From CAYMAZ01 sp964388575 (GTDB taxonomy: Bacteria; Bacteroidota; Bacteroidia; Bacteroidales; DTU049), in NCBI GenBank assembly GCA_964388575.1, contig CAYMAZ010000023.1, positions 1 through 51,968 on the forward strand: a stretch of DNA of 51,968 nucleotides, given 5' to 3'. The position numbers and the translations under genes were made by a program. Under the pieces are notes generated by a model. It worked only from the letters and a program-made list of their open reading frames with translations, had not been told where the DNA came from and ran no database searches. Positions 15,681 to 24,639 of the stretch are shown here, one piece after another (the first letter of the stretch is position 1; every line of letters begins with the position of its first letter).

Positions 15681-18561
15681 TTGTGTCATCTGTGAGAATT
15701 GGTGAAAAATAATTGCATATTGAATTATAAACGCAAAATTTGCATTTTTCGGTATCCTCTGTTCTTACAAAAGGAATATGGGGATTGTGAATTTCTGCAA
15801 TGAGTTCTCCGACAAACTGACCGAATTTTTCAAGAAAATCTGTCGGAATTTCTTTTTCCTTATCACTCATTTCGAGAACTTTAAACTCCACATTTGACAT
15901 TTTAAGAGATATGATGCCTGCCTGTGGCATTAAATCTGAATTTGAAATTTCCTTCAAACCAGAAGACAGCAACAAATAAAACATGAGCTGAAACTGCTTG
16001 TCACTGAAATTATAAAAATCAACTTCATTTTGCTCAGAGCTGGCTTTCTTCAGAATTTTCAGACTATCAACTTTCCCTGTTTTGTAATCAGCAACTCTCA
16101 CGATTCCGTCCAACCGGTCAACGCGGTCAAACTTGCCGAACAGGGGAAAAACACGATTGTTTACAGTCAGAGATGCTGAGACTTCATTTTCAACATACAA
16201 TGGAATCAGCTCATGCTTCTCAGCGATTCTTTTATCTGAAATCAGAACGTTCTGCACCATTTTTTTGGCCACCTCATGTATGATCAGATTTTTTCCGGAA
16301 GTCATATCTCCCCCGGGATAATGCAAAGCAAACTGCTGATCAAGTAACGTCTGATAATTATGAAGTGACTGTCCAAAAAATTTGTCATCAAGTTTGATAT
16401 TCAAACCGGATGTGTAGAGTTCTTTCAATGTTTCATGAACCACAGTACCGAGGGTATTCATTTCTATTGACCCTGACACTTCTGTTGTCGGTTCTTCAAT
16501 TCCAAGGACATATTTCAGGTAAAACCTAAAGGGGCATTCAAAATAATTGAACAACCTTGAGGCCGAATAGCCCCTTGATATCCTGTCTTCAAGAATATTC
16601 ATCACCTGAGGTGTTTTCTCTGCTCCTGAGTGCTGAGCGCCAGATGCAGAAGGCTGAAAAGGAATCTGAAGTATGTTGTGTGTCACCTTCCAGTTTTTGT
16701 CAGCTTTATGTTTGAACTCATATTCAATTTGTCTCACAAACCGGCTCACCTCCTTCCCACTCAGGATGTCAGGTTCAGTATTATATAAAATCCAAACATT
16801 TTCAGCCCTCTGCAGCAGCCGCAGAAAATAATACGCATACATTGCATCCTTGTTTGAAGGCAAAGGCATTTCATACGATCTTCTTAAATCAAATGGAATA
16901 AATGTTTGCATTCTCTTGCTACCGGGCGGGATGAATCCTTCATTGAAATTCAGAAGAATGACGTTCTTAAAATCCAGGCACCGTGTTTCCAAAAAACCCA
17001 TGATCTGAAGCCCGCCCAGAGGCTCACCTTCAAAGGGTATTTTCAGATTTGTGGTCAGTCTTTTAAACAGTAATTCAAACAAGCTCACATTCATGTCGAA
17101 TCCAGCCTGTTGTGAATATTCTTCAAGTTTTGACAACACTTGCTTAGAAGCACTAAGCATCACCTGAAGCACTTTGTCATTTTCAGGAATATTTTCTTCG
17201 ACCGAAGCACAGATCTTGAGACATTGTTGTGTAAGTTTTCCAGAAGTTCCGGCAAATGAAAACATCTTAATAAATTCGCTGATATGCTCATCCTGTAATT
17301 CAGGTATTTCCTTCAGGAGTTCCTGAAGTTCTTCAGTCGAATAGAATAATTTATTCAGTTTGAGAATCCTGCCAATCAGCACATCTGAAGAAAAAGGAAG
17401 TTCATGACTTCTGCACAACTGAAACAGCGGATGCTTCACAAAGTTGATTATGTCTTCATAGAACATTCTTAACATTCGGGCTTCCGGATTAAACCTGAAA
17501 GACCTGACATGAAGACGGATAAACAATGACAGAAACTGAAAAATCAATGATTCCTGATAGTTGTAACCCATGGTTACATTTATATGTTCAATTTCATCAG
17601 GAATACTTTCAAGGACAGATTCCAGGGTGGTTTCATCAGCAGGGACAACAACTGTTTGATTGATTTCAACAGGATCAGTGTTGAAAATTTCATTCAGAAT
17701 CTGACCCGAGTATTTGATCTGGCTCAGACTGAGCGGTGCCCCCGTGATGGTGATATTCTTCTTTGAACTGAATAAATCAGAACCAATCCACAATTTCTGC
17801 TGCGAAGGCCAGGTTTCAAGATTTTTTCTGAGGAATACCCCGGCTTCCTGATTTTTGTCAAAAACAAACGCTTCGTCTGCATCCCAGAATATCTTTCCTT
17901 TTCCCTTGTTGAGAAAATGATTGATAATCAGCTTCTCTGCTTTATTTAAAGCGTTAAAACCACAAAACAAGTATGTACTTTCAGGTCGGACATAGCTTCT
18001 GCCCAGTTCAATACTTTCTGCAAGCTGCCGGTATGCCATTCCATCGTATGCAATGCCGAGCTGAGTGAGATTATTTTTAAACGTTGTGTAATATTTTTGC
18101 AGATTTTGAAAAAATTCAAGATAGCGTAATTCCGTTTCAGTCAATGAATCTTTTCCCGGATTCCAAAGCTCAATAGCTTTTGCCTGATCAAGATTTGAAA
18201 AGAGTTGTCCGGGATTCACCAGATAATTGTCAATATCGTTGAAATCTGCAATCATCAGTTCACCACTGCTGATGAACTGTTCAAATGCGTAAGTGTTTTC
18301 AGGCAGATTCACGTGACGATATACATCATATAATTTGAATAATAATGTAATATTGTCCGTTTGTGCAAAATCTGAGTGTTTATATATAAAATCTCTTATG
18401 CTGAATGTCTGAGGGGCAAAGATTGGCTTGTTTGACAGTTTTCCGAGAGCACGGTTCAGAAACAGAGCGGGTCTTCGGTTGGGAAAAATGACGATGGTTT
18501 TGGATAAATCGGCATTCTCCTTTATCAGGTATTCAGCAAGCTGATCAATAAACATTTTCAT
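15670..18561 (-). CDS. AddB-like PD-(D/E)XK nuclease with inactive helicase domain
   Basis: This 963-residue protein is laid out like AddB/RexB, the second subunit of the AddAB recombination nuclease, which processes double-strand breaks. The C-terminal ~270 residues are a RecB-type nuclease with SASRLFNYFECPFRFYL, GTVVHETLKELY, FGKFDRVDRLDG and VADYKTGK. Four cysteines (one in FECPF, then CKFCVYNSIC, C-x2-C-x5-C) match the AddB iron-sulphur staple. The N-terminus (TIVIFPNRRPALFLNRALG) takes the place of a Walker A loop but lacks GxGKT, so the helicase half is probably structural. No addA is nearby. The start codon overlaps the stop of the nucleotidyltransferase gene by 4 bases (ATGA). Confidence 0.88.
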   Translation of the reverse strand: MKMFIDQLAEYLIKENADLSKTIVIFPNRRPALFLNRALGKLSNKPIFAPQTFSIRDFIYKHSDFAQTDNITLLFKLYDVYRHVNLPENTYAFEQFISSGELMIADFNDIDNYLVNPGQLFSNLDQAKAIELWNPGKDSLTETELRYLEFFQNLQKYYTTFKNNLTQLGIAYDGMAYRQLAESIELGRSYVRPESTYLFCGFNALNKAEKLIINHFLNKGKGKIFWDADEAFVFDKNQEAGVFLRKNLETWPSQQKLWIGSDLFSSKKNITITGAPLSLSQIKYSGQILNEIFNTDPVEINQTVVVPADETTLESVLESIPDEIEHINVTMGYNYQESLIFQFLSLFIRLHVRSFRFNPEARMLRMFYEDIINFVKHPLFQLCRSHELPFSSDVLIGRILKLNKLFYSTEELQELLKEIPELQDEHISEFIKMFSFAGTSGKLTQQCLKICASVEENIPENDKVLQVMLSASKQVLSKLEEYSQQAGFDMNVSLFELLFKRLTTNLKIPFEGEPLGGLQIMGFLETRCLDFKNVILLNFNEGFIPPGSKRMQTFIPFDLRRSYEMPLPSNKDAMYAYYFLRLLQRAENVWILYNTEPDILSGKEVSRFVRQIEYEFKHKADKNWKVTHNILQIPFQPSASGAQHSGAEKTPQVMNILEDRISRGYSASRLFNYFECPFRFYLKYVLGIEEPTTEVSGSIEMNTLGTVVHETLKELYTSGLNIKLDDKFFGQSLHNYQTLLDQQFALHYPGGDMTSGKNLIIHEVAKKMVQNVLISDKRIAEKHELIPLYVENEVSASLTVNNRVFPLFGKFDRVDRLDGIVRVADYKTGKVDSLKILKKASSEQNEVDFYNFSDKQFQLMFYLLLSSGLKEISNSDLMPQAGIISLKMSNVEFKVLEMSDKEKEIPTDFLEKFGQFVGELIAEIHNPHIPFVRTEDTEKCKFCVYNSICNYFSPILTDDTNDE

Positions 18562-19319
18562 AACAGATGTTTCATTTTGATAATGATTTCTGAAGCCTGA
18601 ACCAGATGTTCAGGTTTTCCCACATCCAGCCACAAATCCTCATCGTGCATCCATGCTCCGATTGAGTGTTCCCTGCACATGTCCAGATAGAGATCTGTGA
18701 TTGAAAAAACATTGAGTTCGGGCATCAACTCAAATATCTTTTTTGAGACCACATGTATACCGCTGAATGCAAAAGGGTGAAGCGGAAAATCAGAAAAAAT
18801 TTTTGTTTCTCCATTTGTCATGTTTTTCCATCCCTTTAGTCTGTTTTCTTCATTAAAAAGAAAATAGCGGCTTGTGGTTCTGTTTCTGACAGCAAGTGTT
18901 GCAATCTGATCTGCCAGACAATGAGCCAAATACAATTTGTCAAGATCAATATTCGATAGAATATCAACATTGTGAAGCAGGATATGTTCAGCATTGTCAA
19001 AAAGAGGTTGTGCATGTTTCAAACCTCCTCCGGTTTCAAGCAACAGCTCTGTTTCATCTGAAATCAACACATGAAATCCAGGCAAAGAGAATTCTTCAAG
19101 AAACTTTCTGAGCTGATTGTGATGATGATGGATGTTGACAACCACATGTGTAAAACCCGAATGACACAACTTTATGAGAATATGGTAAAGCAGGGGTTTT
19201 CCGCCAATATTTATCAATGCTTTTGGTGTATGCTGAGTTATTTCTCCCAGTCGAGTTCCTTTACCTGCTGCAAAAACCATTGCATATTTTCTCATGTCTG
19301 CCGTTTTGTTTAGGGTCAT
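18558..19319 (-). CDS. Sugar-1-phosphate nucleotidyltransferase (MurU/RmlA-like)
   Basis: This 253-residue protein is an NTP_transferase-family Rossmann enzyme. It has the nucleotide loop FAAGKGTRLGEITQHTPKAL, the sugar-binding GGKPLLYHIL, HNVDILSNID as the metal-binding aspartate block, and FSGIHVVSKKIFEL. The length and motifs are closest to N-acetylmuramate-1-phosphate uridylyltransferase (MurU) and mannose-1-phosphate guanylyltransferase-like proteins. The exact sugar is not certain. The ATG at 19295 (MRKYAMVFAAG) is an alternative start that matches typical family N-termini better than 19319. It lies between the Nudix gene and the AddB-like gene on one minus-strand transcript. Confidence 0.87.
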   Translation of the reverse strand: MTLNKTADMRKYAMVFAAGKGTRLGEITQHTPKALINIGGKPLLYHILIKLCHSGFTHVVVNIHHHHNQLRKFLEEFSLPGFHVLISDETELLLETGGGLKHAQPLFDNAEHILLHNVDILSNIDLDKLYLAHCLADQIATLAVRNRTTSRYFLFNEENRLKGWKNMTNGETKIFSDFPLHPFAFSGIHVVSKKIFELMPELNVFSITDLYLDMCREHSIGAWMHDEDLWLDVGKPEHLVQASEIIIKMKHLL

Positions 19320-19334
19320 GAAATTACAAAAATT

Positions 19335-19772
19335 TCACAACATCACAGTTTTAAAAAAGTCGGAAAGTATCTGATCATGGTCAAAAGCCAGCTGCGACAA
19401 CTGGGCAAGATCGAACCATTCAGCGTCATCAGCATCATCACCGGCAGTCACAATTGCTTCATGTTCGTTTACATTTCCATAAAAAATAACAGAAATCACC
19501 CTTCCTCTAGGATCACGACCTGGTTTGCCATAGGTTGCAAACTGCTTCAGATTGTCACAAGACAATCCGGTTTCTTCAAGTAACTCACGCATTGCAGCCT
19601 GAGGCAGATCTTCATCCATATCGACAAAACCTCCGGGAAGAGCCCACTTTCCACGGAATGGGTCGTGTCCGCGTTGTATCAACAAAACATGCAACTTGTC
19701 TCTGATCACAGAAGTAATAATACAGTCAACCGTAACCATCGGGCGGGGATAATCATAGGTGTAGAGTGCCAT
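19335..19772 (-). CDS. Nudix hydrolase
   Basis: This 145-residue cytoplasmic enzyme has a complete Nudix box, with GGFVDMDEDLPQAAMREL followed by LEETGL, matching GX5EX7REUXEEXGU. It is preceded by RGHDPFRGKWALPGG. It hydrolyses a nucleoside diphosphate linked to another group. The sequence around VDCIITSVIRDKLHVLLIQR resembles the ADP-ribose/NrtR-type branch, but no winged-helix domain follows. It lies 15 bases upstream of the nucleotidyltransferase gene. Confidence 0.93.
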   Translation of the reverse strand: MALYTYDYPRPMVTVDCIITSVIRDKLHVLLIQRGHDPFRGKWALPGGFVDMDEDLPQAAMRELLEETGLSCDNLKQFATYGKPGRDPRGRVISVIFYGNVNEHEAIVTAGDDADDAEWFDLAQLSQLAFDHDQILSDFFKTVML

Positions 19773-19832
19773 AAAGAACGGATTAAAACTTTAAACTTTC
19801 AAAGCAATACACTTGCAGCATTTGGGTTAAAA

Positions 19833-20237
19833 TCAGGAAATTTCACTGTTTTCATGTTTTTCTTTTGCAATAATCGACAGGTGCTTGACTTCAAAGAATG
19901 TGAACACAATATAATACAGTAAAAAAGGAGCAATGACAGATGCTTTTGGAAAAGGAGTAAAAATTACATTTAATACTAGCACAGTGAGATAGAGCACCAA
20001 TTTCCCGAGTGTCAATGCCATAAACATTCCGATAAATTTCCGGGGGCTTTTTTTGAGAGTTCGTAAAATGATGAAATGTGCTGTCAGAGTGACAATCAAA
20101 AAAAATAACAGAAACAAAGGCCACCATGGAGCTGCTTTCCAATCTGGGAGTAACATATTCCAGAATTGGGTGAGCAAAACCAATATAATAACGACAACAA
20201 TAATCTGCTTCAGGTATTTGTTGGATAATTTTAGCAT
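19833..20237 (-). CDS. AtpI-like small membrane protein
   Basis: The protein has 134 residues with four hydrophobic helices (residues ~9-30, ~37-58, ~70-90, ~100-120). Its charged C-terminus ends KEKHENSEIS. It has no catalytic motif. Size, topology and position directly after the AtpZ-like gene (1-base gap) fit the hypothetical protein that commonly stands between atpZ and atpB in Bacteroidota ATP synthase clusters. Here no atpB follows; the next gene is a Nudix hydrolase. Function is inferred only from context. Confidence 0.65.
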   Translation of the reverse strand: MLKLSNKYLKQIIVVVIILVLLTQFWNMLLPDWKAAPWWPLFLLFFLIVTLTAHFIILRTLKKSPRKFIGMFMALTLGKLVLYLTVLVLNVIFTPFPKASVIAPFLLYYIVFTFFEVKHLSIIAKEKHENSEIS

Positions 20238-20238
20238 G

Positions 20239-20451
20239 TTATTTTCTTTTAATAAAATCTTTAATTGCGATATAAATTGCGAAAATGACTGAAAACAAAG
20301 ACAAAGTCACAGTAAATAATGGTTTCACGTTCAGGTAACCATCAAGCCAGTATCCTCCAAAAGTTCCCCCAACGATGATGATGATCATCTGTGAAGCCAG
20401 AGAACTGTATTTGATGTAATTGTGATATTTATGATTGTTTTTTCCCTTCAT
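20239..20451 (-). CDS. AtpZ/AtpI family protein
   Basis: This 70-residue protein with two transmembrane helices has the family's GGTFGGYWLDGYLNVKPLFT signature: a glycine-rich first helix, then D/W, then P before helix 2. AtpZ/AtpI proteins help assemble the FoF1 ATP synthase c-ring or transport Mg2+/Ca2+. I placed the start at the ATG at 20451, which gives MKGKNNHKYHNYIKY as the cytoplasmic N-terminus. The longer frame to 20562 would be antiparallel filler inside the bactofilin gene. The gene overlaps the bactofilin 3' end by 23 bases and is one base from the AtpI-like gene. Confidence 0.82.
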   Translation of the reverse strand: MKGKNNHKYHNYIKYSSLASQMIIIIVGGTFGGYWLDGYLNVKPLFTVTLSLFSVIFAIYIAIKDFIKRK

Positions 20452-20830
20452 CGGGCTGTTGTATTTGCCCCTGAGCTGGCGAATTACTCCCCATCTGACA
20501 ATTTCCGATAAAAATTGCTCCTGGTTCGATTGACAATTTTCCAACCTTAATATCCCCTTCAATTTTTGAACTTGCTTTCATTGACAGAGCACCTGAAATA
20601 TCCATCTGACCATTGATTGTGCCTGACACATCGGCACTGTTGGCCTTAATTTCACCTTCGAGGATTCCGGAATTACCCAGTACAATTTTTCCAAGAACAT
20701 TCAGTTTGCCCTTAAATGAACCGTCAATCCGAATGTCTCCTTTGGCAGACAACTCACCGCTGATTGAGGTACCAGCGCCTATTAGACTGATGTTGGGAGT
20801 TTCTGTGGTTTGAGGATTAGTTTTTGACAT
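20429..20830 (-). CDS. Bactofilin (polymer-forming cytoskeletal protein)
   Basis: The protein has 133 residues. Residues ~14-110 form the DUF583/bactofilin right-handed beta-helix with the repeating pattern I-x-G-x-(I/L)-x-G. Examples are GAGTSISGELSAKGDIRIDG, KGKLNVLGKIVLGNSG, GTINGQMDISGALSM and KIEGDIKVGKLSIEPGAIFIG. Short polar tails flank the core on both sides. Bactofilins self-assemble into filaments that organise envelope growth. It heads the bactofilin-AtpZ-AtpI-like group, an arrangement known in Bacteroidota, and has a good -7 box at 20848-20855. Confidence 0.94.
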   Translation of the reverse strand: MSKTNPQTTETPNISLIGAGTSISGELSAKGDIRIDGSFKGKLNVLGKIVLGNSGILEGEIKANSADVSGTINGQMDISGALSMKASSKIEGDIKVGKLSIEPGAIFIGNCQMGSNSPAQGQIQQPDEGKKQS

Positions 20831-20847
20831 ATTGATTTATTTTATGG

Positions 20848-20855
20848 CAAATGTA
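20848..20855 (-). promoter_or_regulatory. -7 box (minus strand TACATTTG) for the bactofilin group
   Basis: CAAATGTA on the plus strand reads TACATTTG on the minus strand, 18 bases upstream of the bactofilin ATG. Confidence 0.5.
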
Positions 20856-20915
20856 CAATATTTTTATAATTTTTATTGATTTTAAGGGTTCAATAGCAGC
20901 ACTGTCCATATGAGA

Positions 20916-23531
20916 TTATTTGTTCAGGTAATATCTTCTAAAGAAATCAAGATACGCCTGCTCATCTTTATCTTTATAAAATACAGGATAGTTGTCCGAT
21001 GAAATCACAAAATACACAGGAAAATCATGTTCAATCGATTTGAGCATCTCCTGATTTCTCAGAAATATTTTGTAGTAATTTTCACCGTCTGCCTGATTAT
21101 TTAAGCGGCTCACAGTTAGCAAATGTCTTTTATCGTTCAGAAACAAACTGCTCACAGTCAGATTCTGGGTGCTGAAGTATGTACTGTTATGATCAGATAG
21201 TGCTGCTTTAACCTTATTCAGATTTGCAGATTTCACATCAATAATCAACACAAATAAATGATAACTATCAGGTGATGGGACATACATTGGAGCAGAAGAT
21301 TCTTTGCTTCCCCCTTCTCCGGATACTTCTTCCTCTTCATCCTCGTCCAGCAAATAGGATAGCAACTGCTGTGCAATATCTTTTACTTCACTGTTCGGAT
21401 AATTTGTAACGATGTGCTCAAGTTGAACAATCATTGAATCAATACCTTGAGTTTTGGAAAGACTGATTGCTTTGAGATATTCAAACTTGGGAATGTGAAC
21501 GGGATCGTTGTATTTGTAAATTGCTGCATCGGCTGAAGCAATCACTGCATGATATTGCTGATCATGATATTGCTGCCATGTTTCTTTGTATTTCAGTTTC
21601 ACCTCGTCGGATTGTGCTGCAATCTTTTTATAGTAATCAGGATCCTGAATAATTTTTGCAAAATCACTATCGGGATATTTAGTGAGAATCAAATTTTCAT
21701 ACTTCACAGTTTGATCAGTCCTTTTAAGGTCTTTATTTATAAGATATAGGTTATAGAGAGCCTGCAATTCGAATTCAGTTTCCGTAAATCTTCTCAGTAA
21801 TGTTTCAAACATTTCCCCGGCTGGTGGCAAATCCCTGAGCTGATCTTTGTAGACCGAACCAGCTTTGTAATACGCTTTTTCAATCTTTTGATTTGAAAGT
21901 TCAATTTTCTCAGGAGTGTCAGGAATATTTTTCAGATAGTAGGCTCTTTCCTTGGGATTATTAAGCTTGGCCAGAGAATCCGCAGTAAGGGGATCAATGG
22001 TTTCATCAAATTCATCTTCTTCACTGAACAAGGATACTTCCTTGTTTTGAAGACGCCAGAGATCTTCCAGCTTGCGTTCGCCCCAGATACGCAAAAATTC
22101 ATTCCTTCCGAAATTAACCGCTGAGGGATTATAGAAATACCAGGCACTTCCGGGAGCCAGGTTCATCTGCATATTAGGATCCTTCTGTTGCAGTGCGGCC
22201 TGCTGTCGCTGTCGCTCTCTTTCTTTTTCAAGCTCTTCTTCCCTTATAATCTGAGCAATAAGTCTGTCTACAACAGCAAAAAGCTCACGCTCACTCAAGC
22301 CTGCAAGTTTCTGCAAACTATCCTCCAGTTCGATGGTATTTAGGCTTTCAATCAGATCCGTCATGATCTTACTTTTCTCCTGTATTTTTTCGTAATCATC
22401 ATGCTTGCGTGGCAAGGTTGCCAGCGTCGAATCATAGTAAAGCTTGGTTTCTTTATATTTTTTCTGATCAAAATGCAATTCAGCAAGCTTCCGGTAAGAG
22501 ATTCCTTTCTGATAATCGTTACTCACACTGGAATTTGCCGATAACTGCAAATACTCTATTGCCTTTGGAACATTATCCTTTTTTAGTTCAATATTTGCAA
22601 GCGAGTAATAAATCACATCATAATAATCTGCATTTTTTGAATCCTTCAACAATTTGAACAATTCCTTTAAAATGTTATCGGCTCCGCCAGACTGTGAATC
22701 ATAGCATTCAGCCGAAAATATTTTTGAATGGAATTCCATGGCATAGGGTGGGTTACTCTTTAGACAAGCCTGATAGAAGTCAAGAGCAGTTTGATCATTT
22801 CCAAGTCTTTGATTGACCTGAGCTGCAACAAATAAGATTCTGGATTTCATTCTTCTGTTAAACCTTTCTCTGGAAGCTTTATCAAGATATACTGCAGCAT
22901 CTTCAAGATTATTGGTTTTGATCAGATATTGAGCCTTAACAACAGGAAAATTTCTCTTAACAAATTTAGACACATTTCCTTTCTCAATTTCAGGTTCAAT
23001 CATTCCAAAAACGACATCACACCTGGAATAACGCTCTGAATACACATAGGATTTAGCCAGCCATAAAAGAGCATCATATCTGATCGTACTCTTGGCAAAA
23101 CGTTTTGATACAAAATCAAACATTTCAATGGCCCCCAGATAATCTGCCTTGAAAAATCTGGATTTTCCAATCATCATATAGCTGTCATCAACCCATTTAT
23201 TATATTCAACGCCCTGAAAATTCATCGAATGTTTCAAAACAACCTTGGAGCCCTTTTCTGAGGCTCTGTCCATCGTGGGAATAAGGGAGGCAACATCATC
23301 TTCTGATCCGTACTTGTATAATTCAAGTATTCGGGTGTAATCATCCTTATGGTTGTTGCTGAGTTGCAACTGTCCCTGTCGGAGAGACTCCCTTCCGTTA
23401 AAATATATATTATACCGGCTGACAAGATTATGGTAAAATCTCCGGGTAGCTGTGTTCTTTGTAGGGGCACATGACCCGGCAATAATTGCAACAAGTATTA
23501 TACTTATCAGAAATATACGGCTTCTTTGCAT
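20916..23531 (-). CDS. porW: TPR lipoprotein PorW/SprE, type IX secretion
   Basis: This 871-residue protein has a lipoprotein signal (MQRSRIFLISII..., cysteine in IAGSCAP). Segments typical of PorW/SprE follow: RRFYHNLVSRYNIYFNGRES, LKHSMN, YNKWVDDSYMMIGKSRFFKADY and YDALLWLAKSYVYSERY. Multiple TPR units run from about residue 120 to 720. A Gln/Glu/Arg-rich stretch near residue 440 is probably coiled coil, and the last ~120 residues form a separate domain. SprE/PorW is an inner-face outer-membrane lipoprotein needed for T9SS secretion and, in gliders, motility. It links the trans-envelope parts. I chose the ATG at 23531 because the frame's upstream residues (to 23663) push the signal peptide inward. 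Confidence 0.85.
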   Translation of the reverse strand: MQRSRIFLISIILVAIIAGSCAPTKNTATRRFYHNLVSRYNIYFNGRESLRQGQLQLSNNHKDDYTRILELYKYGSEDDVASLIPTMDRASEKGSKVVLKHSMNFQGVEYNKWVDDSYMMIGKSRFFKADYLGAIEMFDFVSKRFAKSTIRYDALLWLAKSYVYSERYSRCDVVFGMIEPEIEKGNVSKFVKRNFPVVKAQYLIKTNNLEDAAVYLDKASRERFNRRMKSRILFVAAQVNQRLGNDQTALDFYQACLKSNPPYAMEFHSKIFSAECYDSQSGGADNILKELFKLLKDSKNADYYDVIYYSLANIELKKDNVPKAIEYLQLSANSSVSNDYQKGISYRKLAELHFDQKKYKETKLYYDSTLATLPRKHDDYEKIQEKSKIMTDLIESLNTIELEDSLQKLAGLSERELFAVVDRLIAQIIREEELEKERERQRQQAALQQKDPNMQMNLAPGSAWYFYNPSAVNFGRNEFLRIWGERKLEDLWRLQNKEVSLFSEEDEFDETIDPLTADSLAKLNNPKERAYYLKNIPDTPEKIELSNQKIEKAYYKAGSVYKDQLRDLPPAGEMFETLLRRFTETEFELQALYNLYLINKDLKRTDQTVKYENLILTKYPDSDFAKIIQDPDYYKKIAAQSDEVKLKYKETWQQYHDQQYHAVIASADAAIYKYNDPVHIPKFEYLKAISLSKTQGIDSMIVQLEHIVTNYPNSEVKDIAQQLLSYLLDEDEEEEVSGEGGSKESSAPMYVPSPDSYHLFVLIIDVKSANLNKVKAALSDHNSTYFSTQNLTVSSLFLNDKRHLLTVSRLNNQADGENYYKIFLRNQEMLKSIEHDFPVYFVISSDNYPVFYKDKDEQAYLDFFRRYYLNK

Positions 23532-23774
23532 ACAATGATTTAAAACATTCAAAATTAAAGATTTTTTCAATAACTCCGGATTTTTAATTTTAGTATGTGA
23601 AATGCTCATTTTCAATGTGCCAGGAAGATGCTTCAAATAATTAAATTGCAATGTATTCAGCATTTGAAATACATATTGTTCCTCTGAAAATGCAAAACTT
23701 TTAAATCAGTATAATTAATATCTGTTTCGCAAATGTTTTGCTCTAAATACATCAATATATACAGGAAAAAGTCG

Positions 23775-23782
23775 TAATTTTG
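23775..23782 (+). promoter_or_regulatory. -7 box (TAATTTTG) for the M23-dxr-rseP-GH2 transcript
   Basis: It matches TAnnTTTG and overlaps the in-frame TTG at 23780, which therefore cannot be the start of the M23 gene. The ATG at 23804 is used instead, with a leader of roughly 15 bases. Confidence 0.55.
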
Positions 23783-23803
23783 CACGTTTATTCTTCATTC
23801 ATC

Positions 23804-24628
23804 ATGTCCAGATTGAATCTCAAAGACGGTTTCAAGTTGCTGAAAAAAAAATGGCTGACCAAATACAGGCTGGTCATCATGAATGATAGTTCTTTTGAAG
23901 AAAAGCTTTCTTTTAAACTTTCGCGGTTAAATGTTTTTCTGCTGCTTTCGTCCTCAGGATTTCTCCTTATTATTCTTACTGTTCTGATTATTTCATTTAC
24001 ACCACTTCGGGAATATATACCAGGCTATTCAAATGTTGCCGATAGAAATGAATTGTATCAACTTTCTGTCAGAGCTGACAGTCTTGATCACATGGTCAAA
24101 GCGACTTCTCTATATATAGACAGTCTGCTGATGGTTTTGAGTGGCACTGATGATTTTGGGAAAATTGATTATTCTGAAATACATAAACTTACGAACGTTG
24201 CTGTTAACATTGAAGAAGACCAGTCCAATACAATACAAAGTTCAAGCAATATATATGAATCTCTGTTTTACCATAAGCCAGTGGAAGGAATATTAATTCA
24301 GGAATTTTCACCTGCCATGAATCATCTTGGAATTGATATTGTCACACCGGCTGAATCCCCTGTGATGGCGGTTCGTGACGGAACAGTAATACTTGCCAGA
24401 TGGAATCATGAGTTTGGAAATATACTTGTGATTCAGCACTCCGGCAACATCGTTTCTGTATATAAACACAACTCTTTGCTCATAAGGAAAGAAGGCGATC
24501 AGGTCAGAGGCGGACAGGTTGTCGCACTGTCAGGTAATACGGGAGAAATTACTTCCGGGCCACATTTGCATTTTGAACTATGGATAAATGGTATTCCTGT
24601 CAATCCTGCATTGTTTCTCAATTATTAA
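23804..24628 (+). CDS. M23 family peptidase (LytM-type), single membrane anchor
   Basis: The protein has 274 residues: a basic N-terminal cytoplasmic tail, one transmembrane segment at residues ~45-67, a helical linker, and a C-terminal M23/LytM domain from ~residue 165. Zinc ligands are present in HLGID (H...D) and HLH of GPHLHFELW, and YKHNS supplies the catalytic histidine position. M23 enzymes cleave peptidoglycan cross-links. With HxH and the first H/D intact, this one is probably active rather than an EnvC-like regulator. Close relatives in Bacteroidota sit beside the porW gene, which here is transcribed divergently. It is followed by dxr after 11 bases. Confidence 0.92.
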   Translation: MSRLNLKDGFKLLKKKWLTKYRLVIMNDSSFEEKLSFKLSRLNVFLLLSSSGFLLIILTVLIISFTPLREYIPGYSNVADRNELYQLSVRADSLDHMVKATSLYIDSLLMVLSGTDDFGKIDYSEIHKLTNVAVNIEEDQSNTIQSSSNIYESLFYHKPVEGILIQEFSPAMNHLGIDIVTPAESPVMAVRDGTVILARWNHEFGNILVIQHSGNIVSVYKHNSLLIRKEGDQVRGGQVVALSGNTGEITSGPHLHFELWINGIPVNPALFLNY

Positions 24629-24639
24629 ACCATTACTGA

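Noticed and set aside
23780..23803. Upstream TTG start for the M23 peptidase
   Set aside because: The TTG lies inside the -7 box; the ATG at 23804 fits the membrane-anchor N-terminus.
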